This document shows positions 1-7,818 of a stretch of DNA of 48,533 bases, piece by piece. The stretch's first letter is position 1. Each line of letters starts with the position of its first letter. The position numbers were made by a program, and so were the translations under genes. The DNA is taken from positions 1 through 48,533 of the forward strand of contig DCGU01000050.1 of the NCBI GenBank assembly GCA_002315325.1, read 5' to 3'. The DNA is from Clostridiales bacterium UBA1770. Lineage in GTDB: Bacteria; Bacillota; Clostridia; Oscillospirales; CAG-272. The notes below the pieces were generated by a model. That model was not told the origin of the DNA, did not search any database, and saw only the letters and a program-made list of their open reading frames with translations.

Positions 1-23
1 GAATAGGCTTTGTCAGTGGTCTG

Positions 24-51
24 AGACGACGCATCATGCGTCGTCTTTTTT
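24..51 (+). terminator. Intrinsic terminator of a gene left of the window
   Basis: A perfect inverted repeat (AGACGACGCAT, one-base loop, then its complement) is followed by a run of T residues. It most likely ends transcription of a plus-strand gene lying before position 1. No coding sequence for that gene can be identified in the first 24 bases. Confidence 0.8.
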
Positions 52-60
52 CTCATTTAC

Positions 61-720
61 CAGGGATTGCGCAGCAAGCCCGGGAAATTGATTCCGTGGC
101 AATGAACTTTTTCAAGCCTCCTCCGTGTGGGGGAGGGGGACCAACGTAGTTGGTGGAAGGAGTTCATTCTTAACTAATGCATCATTTCAACCTGCGAGAG
201 ACCGCCCAAGCCAAGCCTGCCTCGTGCAGAGGGAGGGGGACCAACGTAGTTGGTGGAAGGATTGTTTCCGTTGGCAATGTAACTCAAAGCCTCCACCGAC
301 GGGGGAGGTGGCACGCGTAGCGTGACGGAAGGAGTTCATTCTTAACTAATGCATCAATTCAACCTGCGAGAAATGACATGCGCTAATCGTAGGGCGGAAC
401 CATTTTCTGCCGGTTGGAATGAAGCGTGGTGGTATGATGAACTCCTTCCACCACCTTCGGTGGTCCCCCTTCCCCAAGGAGACGGCTTTAAGAGACAGAT
501 TACCAGCGCGGGCTCCTATCGTCATGCTTTCGCATGCCACTTCCCTCCCGGAAGGAAGCTTAGGGAACGAAAGACGACTCTTCGGTCTTAGCTTCCGGCG
601 CACAAGTGCGCACGTGTTCGCTACGCTCTCTACGAGGCAATCCCATGTCTGTTTGCGTTGCAAACATACTCTCCCAATCTGCCTACGGCATCTTGCGTCC
701 GCTTGCGTTGCAAGCAGACA
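61..720. repeat. Mosaic of hairpin repeat modules (family B)
   Basis: This stretch has no credible gene. It holds at least five copies of an intergenic module: GCCTCC, a short variable hairpin, GGGAGG(G)GG, a second variable hairpin, then GGAAGGAGTTCAT. Plus-orientation copies lie at about 116-169, 215-261 and 289-341, and reverse copies at about 439-489 and 508-560. The inner hairpin differs between copies but always re-pairs: CCAACGTAGTTGG, CACGCGTAGCGTG, CCACCTTCGGTGG, CATGCTTTCGCATG. Further hairpin units built on GCGTTGC loops (about 651-673 and 698-720) are interleaved. Short open frames across the region follow the repeats and are not convincing genes. The role is unknown. Confidence 0.8.
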
Positions 721-721
721 C

Positions 722-761
722 AAAAAGTGCTGCTTACACGTTTGTGTAAACAGCACTTTTT
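722..761. terminator. Bidirectional hairpin terminator
   Basis: An 11-bp perfect stem (AAAAAGTGCTG with its complement) encloses an inner TTACAC/GTGTAA stem. A-run and T-run flanks allow termination in both directions. It separates the repeat mosaic on its left from the 3' side of the minus-strand gene ending at 988. Confidence 0.75.
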
Positions 762-789
762 ATATTCCTTTTTTTACTGTCCGGACCGG

Positions 790-993
790 GCTTGGAAAAA
801 AAGAGACAGAAACGTCAATCTTCACCCCGTTAGCTGTACAAAAGTACTGCGAGGGGTGAAATTGACGTTAGGAAAAGCTCGTCTCTATACCATCATTTCT
901 TTTTTGTTTGAAATTATGCTAATAAACGATAATCGTTGCACAAAATATAATGATAATCATTTTATGCTTTTCCGGTCTGACCTTTTTTTACTG
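790..993 (-). repeat. Family A 3'-end element, copy A1
   Basis: Read on the minus strand, this copy starts directly at the stop codon of the 988-1533 gene with the left-end motif (AAAAAAAGGTCAGACCGG). It continues through about 75 nt of AT-rich sequence, then GAGACGAGCTTTTCCTA, a long hairpin (811-869) and TTCTGTCTCTTTTTTTCC. The hairpin has a 9-bp outer stem (ACGTCAAT side), a 7-bp inner stem (TCACCCC/GGGGTGA) and a GTAC-AAAA-GTAC core. Outer GAGAC/GTCTC pairing followed by T7 makes the distal end a plausible intrinsic terminator for the minus-strand gene. Related copies are at 16322, 38271 and 40160. Confidence 0.75.
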
Positions 994-1533
994 CCCGGAA
1001 TAAGCTGAACGGTTGTACGTCTTCACTATCTTAATGGAATTATCCACCAGCTGCACCGTCAGAGCGCGGCGCTTACCGCCCTCGTCCATCCACATGGCGA
1101 TATAGGGGTACGTGCCGGTAGAGGCGGCGGGAATATCCGTCATAACTTCGGGATTAAACCGCTGCAGCTTTTCACGGCCCTCGGCGGTGTCTTCCACAAT
1201 GGCGTCCAGGTCGGACAGACGAATGCAGACGACTTCCCGGCGGCTGCGGCCGCCGATAATCTTGGAGATTGTCATCACGCCGGACAGGAAGGAATACTCG
1301 TACTCAATCTTGGTGCGGCGCCAGGTCGGAATGATAATGGCGAACAGTGCCAGCGGAACCAGCGCGATGAAGGGGGCGCCGAGGCGGGTCAGCGTAATGC
1401 CGACGATGGCGCCGACGGTGAACGCAACGTAAAATAAAATGAGAAGCAGGCGCTTGATTTTGACGGTGGCGCCTTTTTGCGCGGATACGACGTATTCGAA
1501 CGGGGTACCGCCCATGCCGAGATTGTTATCCAT
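988..1533 (-). CDS. Hypothetical membrane protein, 181 aa
   Basis: I do not recognise this family with confidence. The start at 1533 (MDNNLGMGG) is chosen because AAAAAGGAG lies just upstream; the open frame extends further 5', but only through repeat DNA. The N-terminal third is soluble. Two adjacent hydrophobic segments follow at about residues 32-75, separated by a short TRLGA turn, and then a mixed alpha/beta C-terminal region ending NRSAYSGQ. The layout (two membrane passes, then a cytoplasmic domain) resembles small uncharacterised clostridial proteins with PH-like domains, but that is only an impression. The stop codon sits exactly at the edge of repeat element A1. The next gene in the same direction is the alpha/beta hydrolase, 440 nt upstream. 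Confidence 0.75.
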   Translation of the reverse strand: MDNNLGMGGTPFEYVVSAQKGATVKIKRLLLILFYVAFTVGAIVGITLTRLGAPFIALVPLALFAIIIPTWRRTKIEYEYSFLSGVMTISKIIGGRSRREVVCIRLSDLDAIVEDTAEGREKLQRFNPEVMTDIPAASTGTYPYIAMWMDEGGKRRALTVQLVDNSIKIVKTYNRSAYSGQ

Positions 1534-1554
1534 AGTTAACTCCTTTTTGCGCCT

Positions 1555-1585
1555 TTGAAAACAACACAGACTATTCTGTGCCGTT
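1555..1585 (-). terminator. Possible terminator of the alpha/beta hydrolase gene
   Basis: CACAGA and TCTGTG pair around a four-base loop. On the minus strand the hairpin is followed by TTGTTTTC. It lies between the hydrolase gene and the small membrane protein gene, both on the minus strand. The stem is short, so confidence is moderate. Confidence 0.4.
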
Positions 1586-1639
1586 TTCATTCGGCGTATG
1601 AACATGAAAAAAGCAAAGATTGCTGTAGCTACAAGTTTT

Positions 1640-1975
1640 GAACGCGTCTTAGCCTCCCTCCGGGAGGCAATCTCTGCGGAGGGAGTAGGTGGATCTGCGA
1701 AGCAGAGACGGAAGGAGCATGCGGGATAAACAATTATGCGAAATATTGCTCGCTGAAATTGATTCTGTCGCAGGGCTCCTATCGTCGTGCGTTGCACGAC
1801 ACTTCCCACATAGAGTGCGCAGCACACATGTGCCTGCTTGCAGGCTACTCCCGGAGGGAAGCTATTAGAGTTCATTGCCACGAAGAGGAGAACGGCATCC
1901 CACGTCTGCTTGCGTTGCAAGCAGACTCGCCGGTCTGCCTGCGGCATCCCGAGTGCTCTGCCTGCGGCAGATCAC
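1640..1975. repeat. Mosaic of family B hairpin modules
   Basis: The gap between the two minus-strand genes has no gene of its own. It contains a plus-oriented module at about 1651-1716 (CCTCCCTCCGGGAGG ... TCTGCGAAGCAGA ... CGGAAGGAGCATG) and a reverse module at about 1772-1872 with inner hairpin CGTGCGTTGCACG. The reverse module carries extra hairpins inserted in it (CCTGCTTGCAGG and GTGCGCAGCAC types). GTCTGCTTGCGTTGCAAGCAG (about 1908-1929) and CTGCCTGCGGCAG units lie next to it. The nested arrangement suggests that modules insert into or recombine with one another. Confidence 0.75.
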
Positions 1976-3043
1976 TTACCGAATGCAGCTGTCGTAGAAT
2001 GCGCTGACGTTATCCCAGAAGGCCATGTCGATTTCCGAGATGCGGTCGTCGTCCACGGTGGCGTAGAAGGCAACTTCTTCCTCGTAGGTCAACGAGCCGC
2101 CGTGCGCAGCCTCGAGTGCTTCGAGTTCGGCATCCACTTCATTGATATATTCGTAAGCGGCCTCGCTGCGCAGAACGTAGTTGTGCGTGCCGGTTCCTGC
2201 GCCGGTGCGCAGATCGTAAATAACGTAGGGATTGGTGATTTCATCTTGGTGGGCGTAAATCTGGTCCACACCGGTGACGGTGGTGTCGTGGGAACCCTGC
2301 ACAATCATCACGGGGATTTCCACGTTATTGATGCCCTTGACGGAGGTCCGCCCTGCGGCGCGACCGAATTTTAAGAACTGATAGATGCTGCCGTAGATGC
2401 CCTCGATTTTACCGAAGGCGCCCAGCATGTCGACCATCTGGCGGCTGATGAAGCCGTATGCGTCGGACAAACCGCTGACGGCAACGACAGCCTTGACGTC
2501 ATGGTCGTAGTTCAAAACGGAGGTAACGGCGTAGCCGCCCCAGCTGTGGCCGAACAGTACGACGTCCATGCCCTCGAAGCGGTCCTGACCTTCCACCCAG
2601 GTTAAAATGTTATCCAGGTCGATTTGGGACTGCGGAATACCGCGGGAAACGTCGGGGCTGGTCATATGTCCGCGGAAGTCTACGCCCAGTACCTGCCAGC
2701 CGCGGTCGACGAGGCCGCAGATTTCGGCGATGTAGAGCTCGGTACCGCCGCCGAGACCGTGGCAGAAGACAACCAAACCCTTGGTGTTTTCGGTACCGAA
2801 GACGCGGCCGGTCAGCTCAACGTCGTCGGAGGGAACCTTCACCGTATCCCAGGTGTAGCCCTTGGCAGCGGCCCATTCGTAGTTGGCGCCGTATTTGGTT
2901 TCCCAGTTGGGAACGGACGTGTCGTCAAACTGTCCGTCGTAGATGATACCGCAAACGATGACGGATGCAACGGAGAAGAGCAGAACAAGGGATACCAAAA
3001 CGATAATAACGATTTTCAATGTCTTTTTCGCTTTCGCAGTCAT
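1976..3043 (-). CDS. Membrane-anchored alpha/beta hydrolase
   Basis: The 355-residue protein begins with a Lys-rich start and one hydrophobic segment (about residues 9-35), which acts as an uncleaved anchor or signal. A serine-hydrolase fold follows: an HGLGGG oxyanion-hole motif near residue 95, VDFRGH, and the nucleophile elbow GHSWGG with Ser at about residue 167. A late Asp (QGSHDTT) and His (GTHNYV) could complete the triad. This is the general layout of lysophospholipase- or acyl-ester-type hydrolases; the substrate cannot be read from sequence. The ATG at 3043 has GGAGG eight bases upstream. The next gene upstream on the same strand is hisS, 93 nt away, so co-transcription is possible. 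Confidence 0.85.
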   Translation of the reverse strand: MTAKAKKTLKIVIIVLVSLVLLFSVASVIVCGIIYDGQFDDTSVPNWETKYGANYEWAAAKGYTWDTVKVPSDDVELTGRVFGTENTKGLVVFCHGLGGGTELYIAEICGLVDRGWQVLGVDFRGHMTSPDVSRGIPQSQIDLDNILTWVEGQDRFEGMDVVLFGHSWGGYAVTSVLNYDHDVKAVVAVSGLSDAYGFISRQMVDMLGAFGKIEGIYGSIYQFLKFGRAAGRTSVKGINNVEIPVMIVQGSHDTTVTGVDQIYAHQDEITNPYVIYDLRTGAGTGTHNYVLRSEAAYEYINEVDAELEALEAAHGGSLTYEEEVAFYATVDDDRISEIDMAFWDNVSAFYDSCIR

Positions 3044-3136
3044 AAGAGTGTCCTCCGTATTCGTTATATATATTGATTTTGCGGCACGGCGTTTCTGCGC
3101 CCGCTGCCTTTTGGTTACGATGCCCGGATGGAATAA

Positions 3137-4492
3137 TTATTGAACGTTGAGGATGCGGCGGCTCTCGCGCTCTGCGCGGGCAGCGGTGATCTTGGCAATC
3201 AGCTCGGTAATGGGGGCCTGCGTCTGCTCGCCGCTCACCATATCCTTCAGCGTGAAGTTGCCGGAATTGATTTCATCCTCGCCGACGAACAGTACGTAGG
3301 GGATGTTCATACGGTTGGCGTAGTTGAGTTTGGCCTTGAGCTTGCCGTCCTCAAACTGTACCTGTGTGCGGACGTTGCCGGCGCGGAACTGCGCGGCGAC
3401 GGCCAGCACGGCGCCCATATCCTCAACCATGGGGGCAATCAACAGGTCAGCGGGGGCGGTGACACCCTCGGTGATATACTTTTTATCGGACAAAATGAAG
3501 AACAAACGCGTCAGGCCGATGGAGATACCGACGCCGGGCAGGGAACGCTTGGTGTAGTAGCCGGCCAGGTTGTCGTAACGGCCGCCGGAGCAGATGCTGC
3601 CGATTTCGGGATGTTTGTTCATGGTCGTTTCGTACACGGTGCCGGTGTAGTAATCCAGGCCGCGTGCGATGGACAGGTCGATGCGGTAGTGCGCCTCGGG
3701 TACGCCGAAGGTACCGATCAGACGAATGACCTCGCGCAGTTCGGCCACGCCTGCGTCGTAGATTTCATTCTTGCCGCAGCGTGCTTCCAGGGCCGCGATG
3801 ACGTCGGCGTTGGAACCCGTGATGGCCATGAATGCCAGAATCTCGTCGCACTGCGCGTCGGACAGACCGTAGGTCTGCAGTTCCTCCACAACCTTTTCTT
3901 TGCCCATCTTGTCCAGCTTGTCCACCGTGCGCATGATGTCGCCGGCCTTGTCGGACAGGCCCAGCATGCCGTAGAAGCCGTTGAGCACCTTGCGGTTGTT
4001 CAAACGGATGGTGAAATCGTCCAGACCCAATTTGGTGAAGACGGTGTTAATCAGGGAAGGAATCTCGGCGTCGTTGGACAGGCTCAGGGCACCGTCGCCG
4101 ATAACGTCGATGTCGGCCTGATAGAACTCGCGGAAGCGGCCGCGCTGGGCGCGTTCACCGCGGTAAACCTTGCCGATTTGGTAACGGCGGAAGGGGAATG
4201 CCAGCTCGCCTGCGTGCATGGCGACGTATTTGGCCAGCGGGACCGTCAGGTCAAAGCGCATGGTCAGGTCGCTGTCGCCTTTTTCAAAGCGGTAAATCTG
4301 CTTTTCGGTCTCGCCGCCGGCCTTGGCCAACAGAATCTCACTGGCCTCCAGCACGGGGGTGTCCAGCGGCACGAAACCGTACAGACGGTAGGTCTCCTCC
4401 AGCACGGATTTGATTTTTTCAAACTGCAGCTGCTCGGCCGGCATCAGTTCCATAAAACCGGACAGCGTTTTCGGGGTAATGATATCGCTCAT
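3137..4492 (-). CDS. hisS: Histidine--tRNA ligase
   Basis: HisRS charges tRNA-His with histidine in the cytoplasm. Class II features are visible in order: motif 2 (KVYRGERAQRGRFREFYQAD), the HisRS signature GLDYYTGTVYE, the SICSGGRYDNL segment, and motif 3 (PGVGISIGLTRL). A complete C-terminal anticodon-binding domain follows, which argues against the HisZ paralogue that lacks it. About 451 residues is near the usual length, slightly long at the C-terminal Arg/Glu-rich tail. I prefer ATG 4492 (MSDIITPKTLSGF), which matches usual HisRS starts; an in-frame GTG lies eight codons upstream at 4516. A good minus-strand promoter lies at 4549-4577. No aspS is adjacent, unlike in many Firmicutes. Confidence 0.96.
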   Translation of the reverse strand: MSDIITPKTLSGFMELMPAEQLQFEKIKSVLEETYRLYGFVPLDTPVLEASEILLAKAGGETEKQIYRFEKGDSDLTMRFDLTVPLAKYVAMHAGELAFPFRRYQIGKVYRGERAQRGRFREFYQADIDVIGDGALSLSNDAEIPSLINTVFTKLGLDDFTIRLNNRKVLNGFYGMLGLSDKAGDIMRTVDKLDKMGKEKVVEELQTYGLSDAQCDEILAFMAITGSNADVIAALEARCGKNEIYDAGVAELREVIRLIGTFGVPEAHYRIDLSIARGLDYYTGTVYETTMNKHPEIGSICSGGRYDNLAGYYTKRSLPGVGISIGLTRLFFILSDKKYITEGVTAPADLLIAPMVEDMGAVLAVAAQFRAGNVRTQVQFEDGKLKAKLNYANRMNIPYVLFVGEDEINSGNFTLKDMVSGEQTQAPITELIAKITAARAERESRRILNVQ

Positions 4493-4548
4493 GGAATATT
4501 TCCCATATCCTTTCACAGCGCTCTCGCGCGATAATTTATTACTATTAT

Positions 4549-4577
4549 ATTATAGGAAAGAAGGCGGGCTTTGTCAA
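4549..4577 (-). promoter_or_regulatory. Sigma-A-type promoter for hisS
   Basis: On the minus strand there is TTGACA, a 17-base spacer and TATAAT, all consensus, about 57 bases upstream of the chosen hisS start. It is divergent from the phosphoesterase operon promoter at 4607. Confidence 0.85.
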
Positions 4578-4606
4578 GAAAGACCCCGTAAAAAGCGGGT
4601 TCTCCC

Positions 4607-4635
4607 TTGATTTTCACCTTCAAATGCGGTATGAT
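4607..4635 (+). promoter_or_regulatory. Promoter of the phosphoesterase operon
   Basis: TTGATT, a 17-base spacer and TATGAT lie 35 bases upstream of the first phosphoesterase start codon. It is back to back with the hisS promoter. Confidence 0.65.
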
Positions 4636-4669
4636 AATAGGCGATAAAATAAGATGGAGGACTATTGAA

Positions 4670-5731
4670 ATGAGCAATATACTCGATAGATACCCGCAGG
4701 GGCGCAAACCGCTGCGCTTTGATGAAAACGGGCGCTTCCGCATCCTGAACGTGTCGGACTTTCACGGTCTGCCGCAGTTCAATCCCAAACTGACGCAGGC
4801 GTTTGAAGCGCTGCTGGAGGAAACCCAACCGGACTTCGTTTTTGTGGGCGGCGACCAGCTGTGCAACGATACCGAAGAAATGCTGCGCGACTATTTGACA
4901 AAAGTCATGGAACCCGTAATACGCCGCGGTCTGCCCTGGGCGCATAACTACGGCAACCACGACCAGGATAATAACGCCGTCATGAATAAGGACAAGATTG
5001 AGGCCGTGTACGAGTCCTTCCCGACCTGCTATTCCACCCGCGGTCCGCGCGATATCAGCGGCGTCGGCAATTTCTGCCTGCCCATCCTGGCGCACGATTC
5101 CGACGACGTGTTGTATCATATTTGGGCGATGGATTCCTTTGCCAATACCGCCGATTATACCCGCGAGTTCGGCATGGACCCGCACAAGAATTGGAATTAT
5201 ATTTTGCCGCGTCCTTTCGGTGCCGGCCACGACCAGGCCTGCCCCATGTTCAACCAGGTTGTGTGGTACTATACCGAATCCCGCCGCTACGAGCAGGAAT
5301 ACGGCCGCAATATCCCCGGCGTTATGTTTATGCACGTGCCGCTCTTGGAAATGAATTTGCTGTACCGCAACCCCGAACAGACCAACCTCATCGGCCGCAT
5401 GCGGGAGGAACCCGCCTCGGGCGAACTCAATAACGGGTTGTTTATGGCCTGCCGTGAGCGCGGGGACGTGCGCGGTATCTTCTTCGGTCACGAGCATCTG
5501 TCGGACGCACAGGGCGAATATCTCGGCATTACGCTGGCCTACGACTCGGCCATCGGCTACGATATGTCCACCCACGACGATATGCGCGGCGGCCGCGTCA
5601 TCGACCTGTATAAAGACGGCGAAATGAAGACCTATATGGTTAACTTGCTCAAGCTCCTCGGCGAAAAGGCCATCCGCAACCCCAACTTCTTCGAGGGCGG
5701 CGAGCACTACGGAATCAGATGGACAGACTGA
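4670..5731 (+). CDS. Calcineurin-like metallophosphoesterase, paralogue 1
   Basis: The 353-residue protein carries all five metal-binding motifs of the calcineurin-like phosphoesterase superfamily: SDFH near residue 25, GGDQ, YGNHDQ near residue 100, FMHVP near residue 222 and GHEH near residue 272. The fold matches the Dcr2/PAP28-like branch, dinuclear metal enzymes that hydrolyse phosphoesters. The natural substrate is unknown. No signal peptide is visible, so it is probably cytoplasmic. The start ATG 4670 is set by GGAGG at 4656-4660; the open frame extends upstream only through the promoter. It is the first gene of an apparent four-gene operon with two homologues and a deacetylase. Confidence 0.9.
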   Translation: MSNILDRYPQGRKPLRFDENGRFRILNVSDFHGLPQFNPKLTQAFEALLEETQPDFVFVGGDQLCNDTEEMLRDYLTKVMEPVIRRGLPWAHNYGNHDQDNNAVMNKDKIEAVYESFPTCYSTRGPRDISGVGNFCLPILAHDSDDVLYHIWAMDSFANTADYTREFGMDPHKNWNYILPRPFGAGHDQACPMFNQVVWYYTESRRYEQEYGRNIPGVMFMHVPLLEMNLLYRNPEQTNLIGRMREEPASGELNNGLFMACRERGDVRGIFFGHEHLSDAQGEYLGITLAYDSAIGYDMSTHDDMRGGRVIDLYKDGEMKTYMVNLLKLLGEKAIRNPNFFEGGEHYGIRWTD

Positions 5732-5755
5732 ACCTTTCTTGAAAGGAATTGAACT

Positions 5756-6802
5756 ATGACCGATAAATTGAAAGCGGCGCTTGCCTGCCGCATCCCCCTA
5801 AAACTGCGTGAAGACGGCACCTTCCGTGTCATTTGCGCCTCGGACTTCCACGCGCCGGACGACCGCCGCTGGAGCCCCCGTCTGCGTGCCGGCGTACAGA
5901 CGCTGGTGGACGTTATCGAACCCGACCTGTTCTTTAACGCGGGCGACTTTGCCTCCCACGGCAGCGTCGGCTCCGACGAAAAGATGCACGAGTACCTGGC
6001 TGACGTCATGGCCCCGTGCGAAGAGAAAAATATCCCCTGGGCACACGTGCCCGGTAACCACGACGGCCGTTTTGAAGAGGGGCTGAAACTCTCCATCTTC
6101 CAATCTTTCCCGCACTGCATCTCGGAGCGTGGTTTGGACGAACTGGATGGCTACGGCACGTATATGATTCCCGTTTGGCCGGCAGACGGCCATACCGAGG
6201 ACGGCCCCGCCTTCGTTATCTGGGCCTTCGATTCCCACTCCGGCGCCTATTGGTACAGCGCAGACCGCGGCCTGACGCCGCCATGTACGCTGCCCAACAT
6301 GCCGGTACGCTTCAACGGGTCGGACGGCGTGCATTTTAACCAGTGCGCCTGGTATTGGGACCTTTCCTGTGAAATGGAAAAGATTTACGGCCGCAAAATC
6401 CCCGGTATTATGTTTATGCACACCCCCTTGCAGGAGAACCTGCTGGTGACCACCAATCCCAACGAATGCGAGATGACCGGCAGTACCGAGGAGGCATCCG
6501 CCCCCGGTGCCGTCAATACGGGCCTCTTGGCTGCTGTCTATGAACGCGGGGACGTGCGCGTCGTATGTGCCGGTCACGACCACATCAACAGCTATTTCGG
6601 CAAGTATATGGGCATCGTTTTGTGTGAGGACGGCTCGCTGGGTTACGACGTCTACGGCGACGATTACACACGCGGCGGCCACCTGTTTACTTTCGATGCG
6701 AACGCCGAAAAGCCCAACGAATTTTCCTTCCGTCACGTGGTGGTGCAGGATTATCAGGACTGTGAAAAAGTCGGCCACCCCGGCATCAAGTTTATTGATT
6801 GA
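5756..6802 (+). CDS. Calcineurin-like metallophosphoesterase, paralogue 2
   Basis: This is a 348-residue paralogue of the preceding gene, aligned over its whole length. Motifs are intact: SDFHAP, AGDFA, PGNHDG, FMHTP and GHDH. It opens with the same KLREDGTFRVI(C) strand used by paralogue 1 (RFDENGRFRILN). No signal peptide is seen, so it is likely cytoplasmic. It starts 24 nt after paralogue 1 with GAAAGGA upstream, and ends 13 nt before paralogue 3. The three look like tandem duplicates that have diverged well beyond recent copies. The substrate is unknown. Confidence 0.9.
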   Translation: MTDKLKAALACRIPLKLREDGTFRVICASDFHAPDDRRWSPRLRAGVQTLVDVIEPDLFFNAGDFASHGSVGSDEKMHEYLADVMAPCEEKNIPWAHVPGNHDGRFEEGLKLSIFQSFPHCISERGLDELDGYGTYMIPVWPADGHTEDGPAFVIWAFDSHSGAYWYSADRGLTPPCTLPNMPVRFNGSDGVHFNQCAWYWDLSCEMEKIYGRKIPGIMFMHTPLQENLLVTTNPNECEMTGSTEEASAPGAVNTGLLAAVYERGDVRVVCAGHDHINSYFGKYMGIVLCEDGSLGYDVYGDDYTRGGHLFTFDANAEKPNEFSFRHVVVQDYQDCEKVGHPGIKFID

Positions 6803-6815
6803 GGAGGACGACGTG

Positions 6816-7784
6816 ATGAAACAATTTGCATTTTTACAGGATGCCAATGCGCTGACGCGCCCCGTCGAAACGAATAAAGCGGATGGCTTCCGCATTTTGG
6901 AACTGCACAACACCGACGCAACGGTTGACAACGCCCCGGCACTGGCTGCGGCACTCGACGCAACGCTGGAGCAGGAAAAGCCCGATCTGGTCGTCTTTTG
7001 CGGCGACGTCACGATGGGCCCCGCCGACGCCGATACCTTAAAACAGGTGCTGACGGTACTGACTGCACCCCTGGAGAATCGACAAATTCCCTGGACCAAC
7101 GTCTTCGGCGACGACGAACGCACGGGTAAATTGGATATTGCCGCACAACTCCCCGTATACCAATCCTTTGCCCATTGTCTGACCATTGCGGGCCCCCGCG
7201 ATATCGACGGTATCGGCAACTATATGGTTCCCGTCGTGCACGACGGCAAACTCCTATGTGCCGTGTGGGGTATGGAAACCGGCGCCCACGTGGAAACCTA
7301 TGAAAAACAATATCATTCCCCCCATCGTGCGCGTCTGGGTACGCCGCTGTATACGGAGCATTATTTGGACGGCGTGCGCTTTAACCAGACCATGTGGTAC
7401 TGGCACGCCTCACAGGAACTCGAACAAAACGTCGGCGCCAAGGTGCCGGGACTGCTGTTCTGCCACGTATCGACGGTGGAACATACCATTATTTCCATGA
7501 ACGCGCTGCCGTGTGAAATGAAGGGCGAGCAATGGGAAAACTTGGCTACGCAGACGGTTTGCGGCGGGTTGTTCTCCGCCGTGATGGAACGCGGCGACGT
7601 GCAGGGTATCTATTGCGGGCATACGCACCGCAATCATACGGGCGTCAACTTTACCGGCCGCTACGCCGGTGTGCAGTTGGGCCTGACGGCCGGCTTTGCC
7701 GTCGACACGCCCCGTTACCGCACCTTTACGCTGCAAAACGGCCGCTTTGTCGAGACGATTCACAACGGCAGCGTGACGTATTAA
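6816..7784 (+). CDS. Metallophosphoesterase-like protein with degenerate active site, paralogue 3
   Basis: A 322-residue homologue of the two preceding genes whose metal-binding set is partly lost. The DxH motif position reads ELHNTD, and the GNHD position reads FGDDER. CGDVT, FCHV and GHTH are retained. In this superfamily the DxH and GNHD residues hold the two metals and protonate the leaving group, so the protein is probably inactive or altered; a regulatory or subunit role is possible (inference). The start is placed at ATG 6816 after GAGGAGG at 6801-6807; GTG 6813 is one codon upstream. The longer open frame 5' of this is an overlap with paralogue 2 in another frame. Confidence 0.85.
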   Translation: MKQFAFLQDANALTRPVETNKADGFRILELHNTDATVDNAPALAAALDATLEQEKPDLVVFCGDVTMGPADADTLKQVLTVLTAPLENRQIPWTNVFGDDERTGKLDIAAQLPVYQSFAHCLTIAGPRDIDGIGNYMVPVVHDGKLLCAVWGMETGAHVETYEKQYHSPHRARLGTPLYTEHYLDGVRFNQTMWYWHASQELEQNVGAKVPGLLFCHVSTVEHTIISMNALPCEMKGEQWENLATQTVCGGLFSAVMERGDVQGIYCGHTHRNHTGVNFTGRYAGVQLGLTAGFAVDTPRYRTFTLQNGRFVETIHNGSVTY

Positions 7785-7818
7785 ACGTCCGTACGTCGAC
7801 ACGAAGGAGTGTTTTTAT

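Noticed and set aside
346..1008. Short open frames in the left repeat region
   Set aside because: They follow the repeated modules, change between copies and have no ribosome sites or domains.
3140..4534. Plus-strand open frame of about 460 codons
   Set aside because: It is the complement of hisS, whose motifs and promoter are unambiguous.
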